Origin: Archivesica marissinica
Taxonomy: Eukaryota; Mollusca; Bivalvia; Venerida; Vesicomyidae
Assembly: GCA_014843695.1 (NCBI GenBank)
Contig: CM026393.1
Span: 11,968,772-12,032,771 of the forward strand
Length of the DNA stretch: 64,000 nucleotides
Direction of reading: 5' to 3'
Positions 1 to 12,062 of this stretch are shown here, in pieces. The translations under genes and the position numbers were made by a program. The notes under the pieces were generated by a model, which worked only from the letters and a program-made list of their open reading frames with translations, was not told the origin of the DNA and did no database searches. Position 1 is the first letter of the stretch, and each line of letters starts with the position of its first letter.

Positions 1-699
1 TTGACACTACACACGTGTTTTTGAACTGTTTATTTACATACCTATGCAAATATCTATAGTGCAAGGTCAATGCCACAAATCCGAGCTATTTTTAAAACTG
101 TCTAGGTCATATTACCTCAGTGAATTCAATTCTGATTGGATTATAAATAATAATAATAAGCGATGTGTGAACCATTCCGTCAACACTGCATAGTGAGTTT
201 TTGCAAAGTTATTTTTAGCAGCTGAACGGAGATATTAAAACTTTAGCATTTGACGTTGAATATTTCTTGTACAAAGTTATGGTGACAAGTTTAATTTAAT
301 ACTTGAGTCTTTCTATAATGTGGCTATGAACGGAGTATGCGATTGTTGGGGGATTAGATAAATTAAAATGTTTTATATTTGGTATTGTTGTAAACGACAT
401 AATCATGCTGGCTTGTTGCATTTATTCTTGAACTCTATTTCATAAGCGGCCGAATGCGGAAATGAAATCGTTTATTTTATAAATAGTATGTATCTCAAAT
501 GTTTATAATGAAGGTGGTTTACACCTTATGGAAAAAACTCCTTTGGTGAGATAATGTAAATCAAATTAGTACATTTGTATCATTATGTGATTTATTATAT
601 AGGTATTGTTTAGATCTATAGAGAGAGAAACATACATTATTGTGCACTGTTTATAGAAATTATAGTTTTGGATTTTTTAGTGATTAACATGTCACACTA
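1..699. other. Gene-free AT-rich stretch
   Basis: No coding exon, SINE or clear repeat was recognised here. The sequence is AT-rich with only short open frames. Confidence 0.5.
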
Positions 700-1334
700 T
701 TATAAATATATGATGACTCTCTGGACACCGACGTGTATATATAAATATATGATGATGACTCTCTGGACACCGACGTGTATATATAAATATATGATGATGA
801 CTCTCTGGAAACCGACGTGTATATATAAATATATGATGATGACTCTCTGGACACCGACGTGTATATATAAATATATGATGATGACTCTCTGGACACCGAC
901 GTGTATATATAAATATATGATGATGACTCTCTGGAAACCGACGTGTATATATAAATATATGATGATGACTCTCTGGACACCGACGTGTATATATAAAATA
1001 TGATGATGACTATATGGACAACGCGTGTATATAGAAAATATGATGATGACTCTCTGGGACACCGAATGTATATATAAAGATATGTGAGACTTCTTCTGGC
1101 ACGACGTTGTGTAGATAAAATATATGATGATGACTCTCTGGACACCGACGTGTATATATAAATATATGATGATGACTCTCTGGAAACCGACGTGTATATA
1201 TAAATATATGATGATGACTCTCTGGACACCGACGTGTATATATAAATATATGATGATGACTCTCTGGAAACCGACGTGTATATATAAATATATGATGATG
1301 ACTCTCTGGACACCGACGTGTATATATAAATAGT
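700..1334. repeat. 42-bp tandem array (about 15 copies)
   Basis: Units of 42 bp read GATGATGACTCTCTGGACAC followed by CGACGTGTATATATAAATATAT. Two variants alternate (GGACACC and GGAAACC). Most copies are otherwise identical, but 996-1123 is a patch of indel-rich degraded copies. The period is a multiple of three, so long frames stay open on both strands; they are not genes. Each unit carries a TATATATAAATA stretch, which is probably incidental. Confidence 0.95.
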
Positions 1335-1708
1335 AGATTATACATACGGCAACAAAATTATATCTATTTTTTTCACTCAGATTTAATTTGTTATTATCAT
1401 TCTAACATTACGTAGCAAAGACATAAACTGTCTCTATTTCAGATACATATAAAACTTTATTCATGTAACCTACATGTACTCCGCAGATGAAAATAGTAAA
1501 TATGATATATATTTATGGTAAATGATGAGATACCCTCCACATTGTTTGCATTACAACATGTCTTTCTTCTATTTGTTTAAATTTTATAGAACTTTATTGT
1601 ACATATGGGATATCGAGAGTTTGGGCGGCCTCCACATGGTGCGGTGCACACGGGTTCATCATCACTGGAACTGCATAATGTTGTGTCAACAAGTACTCAG
1701 GTAGTTTA
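1335..1708. other. AT-rich stretch, possible 5' untranslated part of the next LINE
   Basis: No exon or repeat was recognised. The less AT-rich part from about 1620 may belong to the 5' end of the retrotransposon that follows, but its left boundary and target-site duplication were not found. Confidence 0.35.
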
Positions 1709-4700
1709 ATGCCCGAATCTATTGTGTTTGCATCTATGAATGTTCAAGGACTTGGGGATAAAATTAAGCGAAAAGATGTTTTAAACTATCTGAAGGAAAG
1801 AAAATACAGTGTATACTGTATACAAGATACACACTTCACAGATGATGAAACTAAGTTTATTAGAAGCCAGTGGGGTTATGAGTGCTATTTTAGTAACTTC
1901 AATAGTCAGTCGCGAGGTGTTGCAATTCTTATTAATAACAATTTCGAATTTAAATTTAAAAGTAGTGAAACAGATCAAAATGGAAATATGATTATATTAA
2001 ATGCAATGATCTCTAATATTGACATTACTCTAATCTGCATATATGGGCCAAATAAGGACGATCCAAATTTTTATAATATTATAAAGGACAAAATCTCAAA
2101 GATTGACAATACCTGTATAGTAGTCGGAGACTTTAACTTAGTAGTCAACCCTAATATTGATTATTTTAATTATGTAAATGTTAATAATCCTAAAGCAAGG
2201 GAAACAGTTAAACAAATGATAATCGAATGTGACCTAATTGATTGCTGGAGGGAACAAAATATTGAAGAAAGAAAATATACATGGTTTAAAAAAACACCTG
2301 TTAAAAAAGCTTGACTTGATTTCTTCCTTATATCAAGTTCCTTGTACACTGACTTGGGTAAGACAACAATTGAACCAGGATATAGGTCAGACCACTCATT
2401 AATAACATTAAGTATAGAGTTTGGTAAGTTTAAAAAAGGAAAATCATACTGGAAATTTAACAATTCTTTACTTAAGGACATAGACTATATGGAACAAATA
2501 AAACAGACAATTAAACAAACAAAATTACAGTATGCAGCAGATCTTCAGGACATAAATGAATCATTAGAGACTATTAGTAACGATAAAATAAAGTTAGACA
2601 TAAATGACAAATTATTCTTTGAAGTTTTATTAATGGAAATCCGAGGTAAGACTATTTCTTATGCATCATACAAAAAAAAAAAAACATTAATAAACAGGTA
2701 CAAATTATAGATGAGATACAAATTCTTGAACAGCAAAATATTATAGATACAAATTTATTGGAAATTAAAAGGTCTGAATTAGCTGAGTTCAGAAGGAACA
2801 AAATGCAAGGTATATTTATAAGATCACGAGCAAAATGGATATCTGACGGAGAGAAACCTACAAAATATTTTTGCAACTTGGAAAATAGAAATTATGTATC
2901 TAAAATAATGAATTCTCTTTACTATAGATCAGGCACACTTTTAACTAGTCAGGAAGATATCATAACTGAAGCAGTAAGTCATTATAAAAGATTGTATTCA
3001 CATCAGGAAACTGAAGACGTTATCCTGAAGAACATCGTACAAAACAATGATATCCACAAACTTAATGAAGAAGAAAAAAATTCCTTAGAAAATAAATTAA
3101 GTTATCAAGAAATGTTAAATAGTCTCAAAAAAATGTCTAATTTTTCTTCTCCAGGAAGCAGTGGATTTACAGCATCCTTCTTCAAATTTTTCTGGAATGA
3201 TTTGGGTCATTTTTTGGACAGATCTATTAATTATGCATTTGATACAGGGGAATTATCTGTGACTCTCAAGCAAAGTGTTATAACATGTATACCAAAAGGA
3301 GATAAAGACAAATTATTTTTAAAAAACTGGCGTCCAATTTCTTTATTGAATGTTTCATATAAGATTGCCTCTGCCAGTATAGCAAACCGTTTAAAAACTG
3401 TTTTAGCCAAATTAATAAGTGCAGATCAGAGTGGTTTTATTCCTGGGCGTTTTATAGGGGACAATATTAGGGTTATTTACGACATCATGTTTCATACAGA
3501 AAACTATCACAAGCCGGGAATGTTGTTGCTAATTGATTTTGCAACCGCTTTCGATTCCCTGTCATGGACATCTATGTACAATGTTTTAGTATTTTTAAAC
3601 TTTGGTAACAATTTTATAAACTGGATAAAGCTTTTTTACAACGATATTAAATCGTGTATTGTAATCAATGGCCATCTATCAGACTGGTTTTCTATAAATC
3701 GCGGGTGCCGTCAGGGCGATCCCTTATCCCCTTATATTTTTATTATTTGCGCAGAAATATTAGCCATTTTAATTAAACAAAATAAAGATATAGGAGGGAT
3801 TAAGATAAATGGTACGGAATTTTTAATATCTCAGTATGCAGATGACACGACATTACTCTTAGATGGAACAGAAAAATCACTTAGAAACACAATGCAAGTT
3901 TTAAAATTTTATGCTAAAATCTCGGGCCTATTTATAAACATCGAAAAACAAAGGCAGTATGGATTGGTTCAATGAAAAACAGTAACATTATACTTTGTCC
4001 TGAATTAGGTTTGCACTGGGAATCGGTTAAATTTAAATTGTTGGGGATCATTTTTACCCTAAATCTTAGAGAACTAGTTCAAATAAATTATGCCACAAAA
4101 ATCGAAGAAATAAAAATACTTTTTAAACAATGGTCTAAAAGAATTATCAGTCCAATTGGAAAATATGTTGTTGTTAAAACTCTAGCGCTGTCAAAGATTA
4201 ATCATTTGATAATGGGTTTACCAAATCCAAGTTCAGATACAATTAATTATATACAGAATATGTTCTTTAAATTTATATGGAATGATGGACCAGACAAGAT
4301 AAAAAGGAAAGTTATGACACAACCCTATGAATCAGGAGGACTTAGAATGATAGACTTAAAAAGGTTTATGCTATCTTCAAAAGTTACTTGGCTTAGAAGA
4401 TATATGGCATACAATACTCAATATTTTGAATTTGTCAATACAATGTACCCCTTCATCTCCAATGTTGGCACCTTTGGAGGGGACTATTTAAAAAATAGAA
4501 TTCATACAGTTCAAAATTATTTCTGGTATGATGTTTTTCATGGGTATATCATTTTAAATGAGAATAAAACACCAGAAACTTGGAAAGAATTTCTCTCATT
4601 GCCAATATGGCACAATAATAAGTTCAAAATTGGTGGAACAAGTTTTCTCAACTTAAATTATGTAAAGAAAGGTGTAATACTAATAAATGACTTGATTGAC

Positions 4701-5374
4701 AAAAATGGTAATTTTTATTCCTATAATGATTTTAATACAATATATAATGTGCATACACATTTTTTGCAGTATCATAATATAATACATTCAATAAGAGACT
4801 TTTGAACAGAATGAGATTTCCCCACAAACCAAATCATGAACCAAATCCCATACAGCCACTAGCAGTTAGTATTATAAATAAATGCAAGAAGGGATGCAGA
4901 GTGATCTATGACTCCATCCAAAACCCTGGAACGTTACCAATTTCTAATAGAAAATGGGTAACAGAACTTAACCTGGGAAATAACTTTAACTGGAGAAATG
5001 TGTACAGACTACCCTTTAAACTAACACAAGATCCAACATTACAATGGTTCCAATTTAGAATCAATCATAGGATTATTGGTACAAACTATCTTTTACAGAA
5101 AATGGGACTTAGAAATGACAATAAGTGCACATTCTGTAATCTACACCCAGAAACATTACTGCATTTGTTTTTGGAATGTCATGTTGTTGAGAATTTTTGG
5201 GGAAATGTGAAGAGATGGATTAATGAAAAATGCCCAAACACAATTACAAACTGGTCTAAAAATGATATTATTTTAGGCAATAATAGTTTATATATTGCAA
5301 CCAACAATATAATTTTGACAGCAAAATACCATATATATCACAGTAAAATTCTGTTCCAAATATCCAAACTTTGA
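1709..5374 (+). pseudogene. LINE ORF2 remnant (endonuclease-reverse transcriptase)
   Basis: The endonuclease part (1709-2440) starts SIVFASMNVQGLG and contains the motifs ICIYGPN, VVGDFN and YRSDHS, the last being the catalytic SDH box. The reverse transcriptase (about 3150-3950) shows NWRPISLLN, IDFATAFDSLSW (catalytic Asp near 3535), GCRQGDPLSP and YADD at 3835-3846. A C-X2-C...H-X4-C motif starts near 5125. The frame is broken by an in-frame TGA at 2312-2314, a shift at the A-run near 2672-2690, a shift near 3950, another near 4800 and a stop at 5372. The family enzyme nicks DNA and primes cDNA at the target; this copy cannot make a full product. Confidence 0.9.
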
Positions 5375-6251
5375 AAATTCAGATAAAATCTCTTTTAAAG
5401 ACTGAGAAATATAATGCTAGAAAAAATGATGCAATGAATAAATTCGAACAAAATTGGAAGGAATTTGCAGTATTGTCCGGAGATGGAAACTAGTGTGTTG
5501 GTGTGTTGTGTGGAAGGCGGACCAGTCTCTATATATATATATCTCTCTACCTTGTATATGTACTCTTTTTTTTCTTTTTCCCCCCCTTCTATTCTTTTTT
5601 CACATTCCAGTTTATCTAAAGTACATTTGTACTGTTTCGAGAGTGACCTCGTCTCTCGAGAATGACCTTGTTTTTGTTGTTTTTTCGGTATAATAGCAAT
5701 TCATGACTTATTGTTGATTTCACATTCATTACAATCAATATACTGTTTTTATTTCCGAGCAGGAATAATTTATACCCAGGTAAACTTTTGACCTCAGAAT
5801 CATACTGTTATTGTATATTTCAATAATCATTTATATGTATTATTGATACATGCTCTTAAATGAAAACTTACAGCGTTTGATATATTATTTAATTTACATG
5901 AGTCTCTTAAAAAAAATTATGCTAGCCTATTGTACTACAAAATATAAAACCTAAACTATAGTCTTGTCTTTTCTTTCGAACAAGACTTCTCTTTCTAGAA
6001 GACGTATCTTTGTTTTGGATTTAATAATTCAATATTCTATAAATTTGGTTTTTATCTCTTTATTGGTAAAGGGAGACAACTCATTAACCCGTTACATTTT
6101 CAAATTAATTTAGACTACTATGTTAAATCAAGGTCATTGTGTATAATTACTATGTGTTGAATGTGATATCTATGACTATGTATATGCTACATTAAAAAAA
6201 TAAACGGGGTTACCCACTGTTGGGGCCTCAAAAAAAAAAAAAAAAAAAAAA
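1709..6251 (+). mobile_element. L1/Tx1-like non-LTR retrotransposon, inactivated
   Basis: A LINE of about 4.5 kb. It has an N-terminal apurinic endonuclease domain, a reverse transcriptase, a C-terminal Cys/His motif and a 3' UTR. It ends in 22 A residues (6230-6251) just after GTTGGGGCCTC. No ORF1 was found upstream, so the copy is probably 5'-truncated or the family is arranged differently. Assignment to the L1/Tx1 group rests on the GCRQGDPLSP and YADD motifs and the terminal Cys/His motif. The clade was not tested phylogenetically. Confidence 0.88.
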
Positions 6252-6694
6252 GGTATTAGACTTCTCGCGTTACAAAAATAAACACATATATCTTTACACA
6301 TATCTCTGTGTAAGCGATTTTTAGGGTACACGTGTATGAGATTAATGAAAAACATTAAGATTTACATATTTTCTAAATAATGGTGAATATTGATCAGTTT
6401 TTGCTCAGTTTCGTATTTGGCAGTTTTAGCATCTACCATGTAATCCATGTACCTGCTACTGACAGCGATGACGTCATCATTTGCAAACAAATTCGAAAAC
6501 ATGCGATGTCCAGAAATAGTGCGATTGACAGTATCAGATAAAATAGATCAAAATAGATTAAACAATGGAGCACTTCTCCCTACCAATTAAGGTCCTTGTG
6601 AAATAGACAGGAGAACGCTATATTTATTTGATCTTTGTAAATATTTACAAACATATTATACTACATTATACATGGATGGATTGTTATTAACACT
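6252..6694. other. Gene-free stretch
   Basis: No exon or recognised repeat between the LINE poly(A) and the SINE tail that follows. Confidence 0.4.
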
Positions 6695-6770
6695 GTCATC
6701 CGTGCCAACGAGAGTGATTAATATAACTTGTTACAATTACAATCATTGTAAAATAAATAAAGTTTAGACT
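6695..6770 (+). mobile_element. SINE family B, 3' tail only
   Basis: Matches the family B 3' end (CCAACGAGAGTGATTAATAT ... AAATAAATAAAGTTTA). The copy is 5'-truncated. A run of 14 G follows at 6776-6789. Confidence 0.8.
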
Positions 6771-7013
6771 TGATTGGGGGGGGGGGGGGAAAGCCTGCTC
6801 AAGAGTTCACACAAAATTTATAAACACAACAATTCCCGGAATATAATGTGTGTATATTAACCCATTATGTTCACTCTATTTGAACCGGTTAACTACAGTA
6901 TGTTTAAGGGCCATAAGACAACAGACATGATTATACAGATGAGTGACCCAGGACAATGTGGCAGTAATGTTGTATGCTAAATAGATACGGGGCTTACTCA
7001 ACTCACAATATCG

Positions 7014-7166
7014 AGAGATGGTGCGAGAGAGAGCGATAGAGAGAGAGCGATAGAGAGAGAGTGATAGAGAGAGAGAGCGATAGATAGAGAGAGAGAGAGA
7101 GCGAGATAGCGATAGAGAGAGAGCGATAGAAGGAGTGCGATAGTGAGAGAGAGCGAGCGCGAGAGA
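7014..7166. repeat. GA-rich simple repeat
   Basis: Irregular (GAGAGAGCGATA)n / (GA)n tract. The Ser/Leu/Arg-rich frame on the minus strand here is a by-product. Confidence 0.9.
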
Positions 7167-7297
7167 CACGACAAAGGACTAACTTTTTTGCTTTAGCCTA
7201 ATATGTATAGGATATAAGCCGAAAACGATCAAATATGTTGCGCCGAAGACAGTGCCAATATTTTACATATTGGATCCATTTGAGGCTTACAGCTTGC

Positions 7298-7509
7298 TTA
7301 AAACATACACTTATTTAAAACATACACTTATTTAAAACACACACTTATTTAAAACATACACTTATTTAAAACATACACTTATTTAAAACATACACTTATT
7401 TAAAACATACACTTATTTAAAACATACACACACTTATTTAAAACACACACTTATTTAAAACATACACTTATTTAAAACATACACTTATTTAAAACATACA
7501 CTTATTTAA
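7298..7509. repeat. 17-bp tandem array (about 12 copies)
   Basis: Unit CATACACTTATTTAAAA, with minor CACACA variants. Non-coding. Confidence 0.92.
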
Positions 7510-7742
7510 CAAGGTATTACTAATTAAAACTGTTAATTTAGTACATTTACACAATTTAATAAAATATTAATAATAATTGACTGGAAGTACAAAGGTATGA
7601 CGTCACGACATTGTTTTAAGCACAGTTCAATGAGTTGTATATGGCAAGGTTGTATTGTACATGCTTTGCTTGTTGGGGTTTAAACAACAACAACTTGTAT
7701 CATGTGGCGTTTTTCCAGCTACATTAGTCTCAATATTTAGAC

Positions 7743-7931
7743 TACAGTCAAACCTGTTTTAACTTTTAAGCAGTCAGCCAAGGGAATCACATACTGTGGC
7801 TGCGTAGCACAGGTGGCTGCTTACTAGTGGTCAAATAGATAAAGAAACACCATATTGGGAATCTGGAAACTGGCTGCTTAATACCAGTTGGCTGCTTAAT
7901 AGATGTGACCACTAACACAGGTTTTACTGTA
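7743..7931 (+). mobile_element. TA-flanked MITE, family G1
   Basis: Left end TACAGTCAAACCTG and right end CAGGTTTTACTGTA are near-perfect inverted repeats. The interior repeats the motif GGCTGCTTA. A second, left-truncated copy in the same orientation lies at 51628-51791. TA at each end suggests a Tc1/mariner-mobilised element. Confidence 0.75.
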
Positions 7932-8007
7932 GGCTTGAAACGTCTTGGCGTTTTACATTTTAATTCTGACATTTTATTTGCTATCAACGCATTTTAATAT
8001 AGAGAAT

Positions 8008-8056
8008 AAGGACTACCATAGAGCAATTCAATACGATAGTTTGCTGTATTGATATA
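8008..8056 (+). mobile_element. CR1-like LINE 3'-end fragment
   Basis: The stretch CTACCATAGAGCAATTCAAT and its continuation match the 3' region seen at 31526-31958 and 57461-57712. Confidence 0.65.
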
Positions 8057-8297
8057 GGACTACAGCTACATGTACAACTAGTATCGGTGTAGGAAGACCC
8101 CTAGTGCCTCTACAGTCAGTATACGTCTAGGCATATACGTGTACTCTGGTAGACCCATCGACATTCTGCAAACCAACTGGATATCGTTGTCACTTTAACA
8201 ATTCGATACCCTCAGTTGGATCCAAACAGTGATCTGTGGCACTTGGTTTGAAGTGAACTACTTTATCCACTCGACCACGAGTGTACTGAACATGTAT

Positions 8298-8947
8298 AAT
8301 GAACGGATACAGTACTTAACTAGAAGTTAAATCTTTCACTGCCAAACTGAATGGATAGAGTACTTAACTAGAAGTTAAATCGTTCACTGCCAAACTGAAT
8401 GGATAATGTACTTAACTAGAAGTTAAATCGTTCACTACCAAACTGAATGGATAATGTACTTAACTAGAAGTTAAATCGTTCACTGCCAAACTGAATGGAT
8501 AAAGTACTTAACTAGAAGTTAAATCGTTCACTGCCAAACTGAATGGATAAAGTACTTAACTAGAAGTTAAATCGTTCACTGCCAAACTGAATGGATAATA
8601 CAACAAAAAACCACCCAAACAAAAAAGTACTTAACTAGAAGTTAAATCGTTCACTGTCAAACTGAATGGATAAAGTACTTAACTAGAAGTTAAATCTCTC
8701 ACTGCCAAACTGAATGTTTAAAGTACTTAACTAGAAGTTAAATCGTTCACTGCCAAACTGAATGGATAAAGTACTTAACTAGAAGTTAAATCTCTCACTG
8801 CCAAACTGAATGTTTAAAGTACTTAACTAGAAGTTAAATCTTTCACTGCCAAACTGAATGGATAATGTACTTAACTAGAAGTTAAATCGTTCACTGCCAA
8901 ACTGAATGGATAAAGTACTTAACTAGAAGTTAAATCTTTCACTGCCA
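8298..8947. repeat. 48-bp tandem array (about 13 copies)
   Basis: The unit contains GTACTTAACTAGAAGTTAAA and TTCACTGCCAAACTGAATGG. Each unit has the perfect inverted repeat TTAACT-AGA-AGTTAA. One copy carries an A/C-rich insertion at about 8598-8627. Non-coding. Confidence 0.93.
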
Positions 8948-9054
8948 ATGTCGCATAAAAACCGCATTTGCAAAGAGCCGAGAACCTGATCAGACAGAAC
9001 AGAACGCGCCGTCGGATCAGGCTATATGCTGATTGCTCTTCAGACAGTGGAACT

Positions 9055-9311
9055 GAAGCACCTGTTAGTTTATACAAATTTATTTTAGCTCGATTGCGAA
9101 ACAAGTTCTTTCAACTTATATTAATCACTCTCGAGACCTCATTCCTGATGGAATCCATCGCCACGAGGGAGAGAAGAGGCAACGTGGAATTTAAATGCCT
9201 TGCCTAAGTACACAATCGTAACGGCTCCAGCGGGGCTCGAACTCCGGACCTTTCGCACCTGAAGCGAACGCGCATCCACTGCGCTATCACGACTTCCACG
9301 AAGCACCTGTT
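9055..9311 (-). mobile_element. SINE family A, full copy with 12-bp target-site duplication
   Basis: In minus orientation: tRNA-like head (GTCGTGATAGCGCAGTGGAT, B-box GGAGTTCGAGCC), middle CTCTTCTCTCCCTCGTGGCG, and tail GAGAGTGATTAATATAAGTT ... AAATAAATTTGTATAAAC. Flanked by perfect 12-bp repeats GAAGCACCTGTT (9055-9066 and 9300-9311), so this is a recent, intact insertion. Confidence 0.9.
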
Positions 9312-9869
9312 CGAATAGCAAACAACATAGATCGTGATCGGATGCGGCGTTGCGCCGTATATGATCAGGATCTATGTTGTGTGCACATTGCTTTGAATTT
9401 ATTCGGTGCTGAAAGAGTTACGGTTTCTAAACATATCCCATATTATTATGGATATCCAGGTAACTTAGCTTTACCCTAATAAGATTATAGTCATAACTTG
9501 TTTAAACCTTTCATTAAATTGAATGCGTATACTAGGTGGAAGTACTCGATATTGAAAAACGAGAACATATTAGTTTAATGTTAAATTGTTGACACCGCAA
9601 TGAAGTGGAAATTTGAATTTGTCAATACATCTTACGATACAAAATGATGTTAGATGGTACCGATATTTCTAATGTAAACGAATGTCAATGCAGGTCTTAT
9701 TTACTGTCGTCATGGTACATACGATTCAAACAAAGCTATGTATAGCTTTTGACCGACACCAATCACATATAACAGATACTAACAAAAGTTTCAGTTGCTA
9801 AGAGGTCTTATGTATATAAAATATTATATTAAAATGTTAACATAAATGACAATATAAATATATATTACT
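9312..9869. other. Gene-free stretch
   Basis: The first 100 bp continue an older dispersed sequence interrupted by the SINE at 9067-9299. No exon was recognised. Confidence 0.4.
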
Positions 9870-10113
9870 ATTACAGTGTCAGGGATTGCAGGTTCGATCC
9901 CCCGTCTGACCCTAATAAAATTAACAGTCTTTCAGATGGGACTTTAAACCGAGGTCTCGTGTCGGTGCTTTACACCATGCACGGAAAAGAACCAGAGGAG
10001 ACTCTGGAATGAGTCTCTGTCTGTATCATTGCACTATCCTCCACAATTTAAAATGACTAATCTCTTCAGGAGGCGTCGCTTATATGGGCAGCTGGTAGCG
10101 ACGATAAATAAAC
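9870..10113 (+). mobile_element. SINE family C
   Basis: B-box-like GCAGGTTCGATCCCCCGTCT, then CTTTCAGATGGGACTTTAAA, GGAGACTCTGGAATGAGTCT, and the family tail with GGCGTCGCT ... GGTAGCGACGATAAATAAAC. The A-box head is degraded. Confidence 0.85.
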
Positions 10114-10928
10114 GTTAAACATACACACTAACACACGCACGCGTGCACACAAACGCTTACGAGCAGAAAATAAACACAAAAGTGTGGCCTATAAGAAGGT
10201 TAACATTTTGCATTGGGTATAAACACATTCAATTTGGAAAATCATCATCGGATATATTACAATCAAGCAGACTTCCGACAGCATGAACTGGCCATATTAT
10301 CCCTTCATCTATCTTGTAACTGTCAAATAATGTTGCTTTGCCACAATGTTTTCTCTAATTCTGATGGGAAACATATGTCTGGTTGCATCCAAGACACACC
10401 TTTGTCTAGAGGTTATTATATTGTCGGGGAAATGGTACCTGTACGGAAACTACCAACATGCATATTGACTCTTGAAACGTACATATTAACTCTTGCGATT
10501 TTGACCTCAATGGTCATTGATTCTTGACGTTCAAAGTCTAGTTAATGCCCTGTAGCTTTTCTACATACAATAGTTCATATATCCTGCAAACCTGCACTAA
10601 ATACGCTTTCACTATTTGCAGTCGTTGAAAAGTCAAAGTCTTACCCACTCCCTCCTATCCGTAAATGATCTGGAGGGAGAAGTGACTCCCAAAAACTTTA
10701 GTCTAGCTTGAGCCCTGAAATCTATACCACAATTTCTTGACCAACTTTGAGTGTAGTTGCCTAACTTTTATACCAGTGAATTGTGATTTATAATATTTTT
10801 TAATATATAAAATATCTGTGTACATGATTAAACGTTCTAATTATTAAAATGAACCGTTGTAAGTTCACGGATAATTCACACACACACGCACGCACGCACA
10901 CGCACCACACACACCACACATATATAGT
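10114..10928. other. Gene-free stretch with CA-rich microsatellites
   Basis: CA-rich runs at about 10120-10160 and 10878-10920. The 104-codon open frame at 10213-10527 lacks any recognisable domain or splice context and is not called. Confidence 0.45.
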
Positions 10929-11117
10929 ATAGTGTTTGTTTATTATAGTGTCACACCTATTTAAAGGGCCAGCCATTTCTGACTTGACCTCTTTTTTTGA
11001 ACATCAGTATTTCCCGAATCATATGCTTGTATGCCAGGCGCCTGGCTGGTAGGCAATCGGTAACCATTATTTAACTAGCTGGCGGCTCACCAACCGGCCA
11101 TTTCAGAACGAAACCCT
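10929..11117 (-). mobile_element. SINE family E fragment
   Basis: Shares GTTTGTTTATTATAGTGTCA, GGGCCAGCCATTTCTGACTT and ACTAGCTGGCGGCTCACCAA with copies at 26417, 28768 and 49765. Confidence 0.82.
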
Positions 11118-11559
11118 ATATATATATAGCTTTCTGTAGCTTTCCTTCTCTAATGTATGAATAAATGGACGATGTTAGAACTTAATGAAGTCCACATGAC
11201 TTCATGTTACATGTATGGTAGAACAGTGAAATTATTAATGTATATGGTATCCACCAATGAAAGCTGAAGTGGAGAGAATTCCACTAAGTGTATATTTATT
11301 GTGTACATCACAGGCACTCGACGTGTACCTACTAGGACACAATAAAGGAGAACATAGCCCCCCCCCCATGACATGTTCTTCCCCATACATCTACAGAAAT
11401 GGAAATTTGCCATCGAAATGGTCTTATACCAACATGATTGGGCACAATACACAAATAGTACACACATTTATGATACTACCCCCATGTACTATTGTAGTCC
11501 TAGATACTATACAACTATGACCAAACCATGACAACACTAGTCTAGCTATTTTGTTTTAT

Positions 11560-11725
11560 TTAAGTTTATTTAACGTCGCTACCGGTTTCCCATTTGAGCG
11601 ACGGGCAGTTTACCTAACAACACATATCCTGGGCAGGCTCCAGCGGTTATTCAGTACTTGGTGCACCAACCTCCGTCAGACAGAAGGTTACTGCCAACTG
11701 TTTCATATAAATGAAACACTAGCTA
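11560..11725 (-). mobile_element. Chimeric SINE: family D body with family C tail
   Basis: On the minus strand the D-family body (TTGGTGCACCAAG..., AGCCTGCCCAGG) runs directly into the C-family terminal motif GTAGCGACGTTAAATAAAC instead of the usual D ending. A second copy with the same join lies at 11820-12062. Confidence 0.75.
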
Positions 11726-11819
11726 CTTAAGTGGTCAAGCTAGTTGTACCGATTTCTAACATGAAATGGAGAGCCTGCTTTGGTTTAAAACCACATGACG
11801 TTATTGCTTTCACCCAAAT

Positions 11820-12062
11820 ATTTATGTTTATTTAACGTCGCTTCCGGTTGCCCATTCGAGCGACATTCAGTTTGCCTAATAGCATCGCTCATGGGCAGGC
11901 TCATGTGGTTAACCAGTCCTTGGTGCACCAACCTCTGTAACTGCCAACATTTCTATATAAAGATACACGGTCTAAGCGGGGTTCGAACCCATGACCATCA
12001 GTGATGATAGGTTACAGTGGTATTCAATTCAACAACCGTACCCATCAACCACGCAGGTGGCG
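11820..12062 (-). mobile_element. Chimeric SINE D/C, second copy
   Basis: Has the D-type tRNA head (GGTTCGAACCC B-box, ATCACTGATGGTCA) and ends in the C-type GCGACGTTAAATAAAC. It has diverged from the copy at 11560, so the chimera appears to be a propagating subfamily. Confidence 0.75.

Noticed and set aside
668..1345. Several 69-209-codon frames
   Set aside because: By-products of the 42-bp satellite, open on both strands.
10213..10527. 104-codon + strand frame
   Set aside because: No recognisable domain, composition typical of chance frames, no neighbouring exons.
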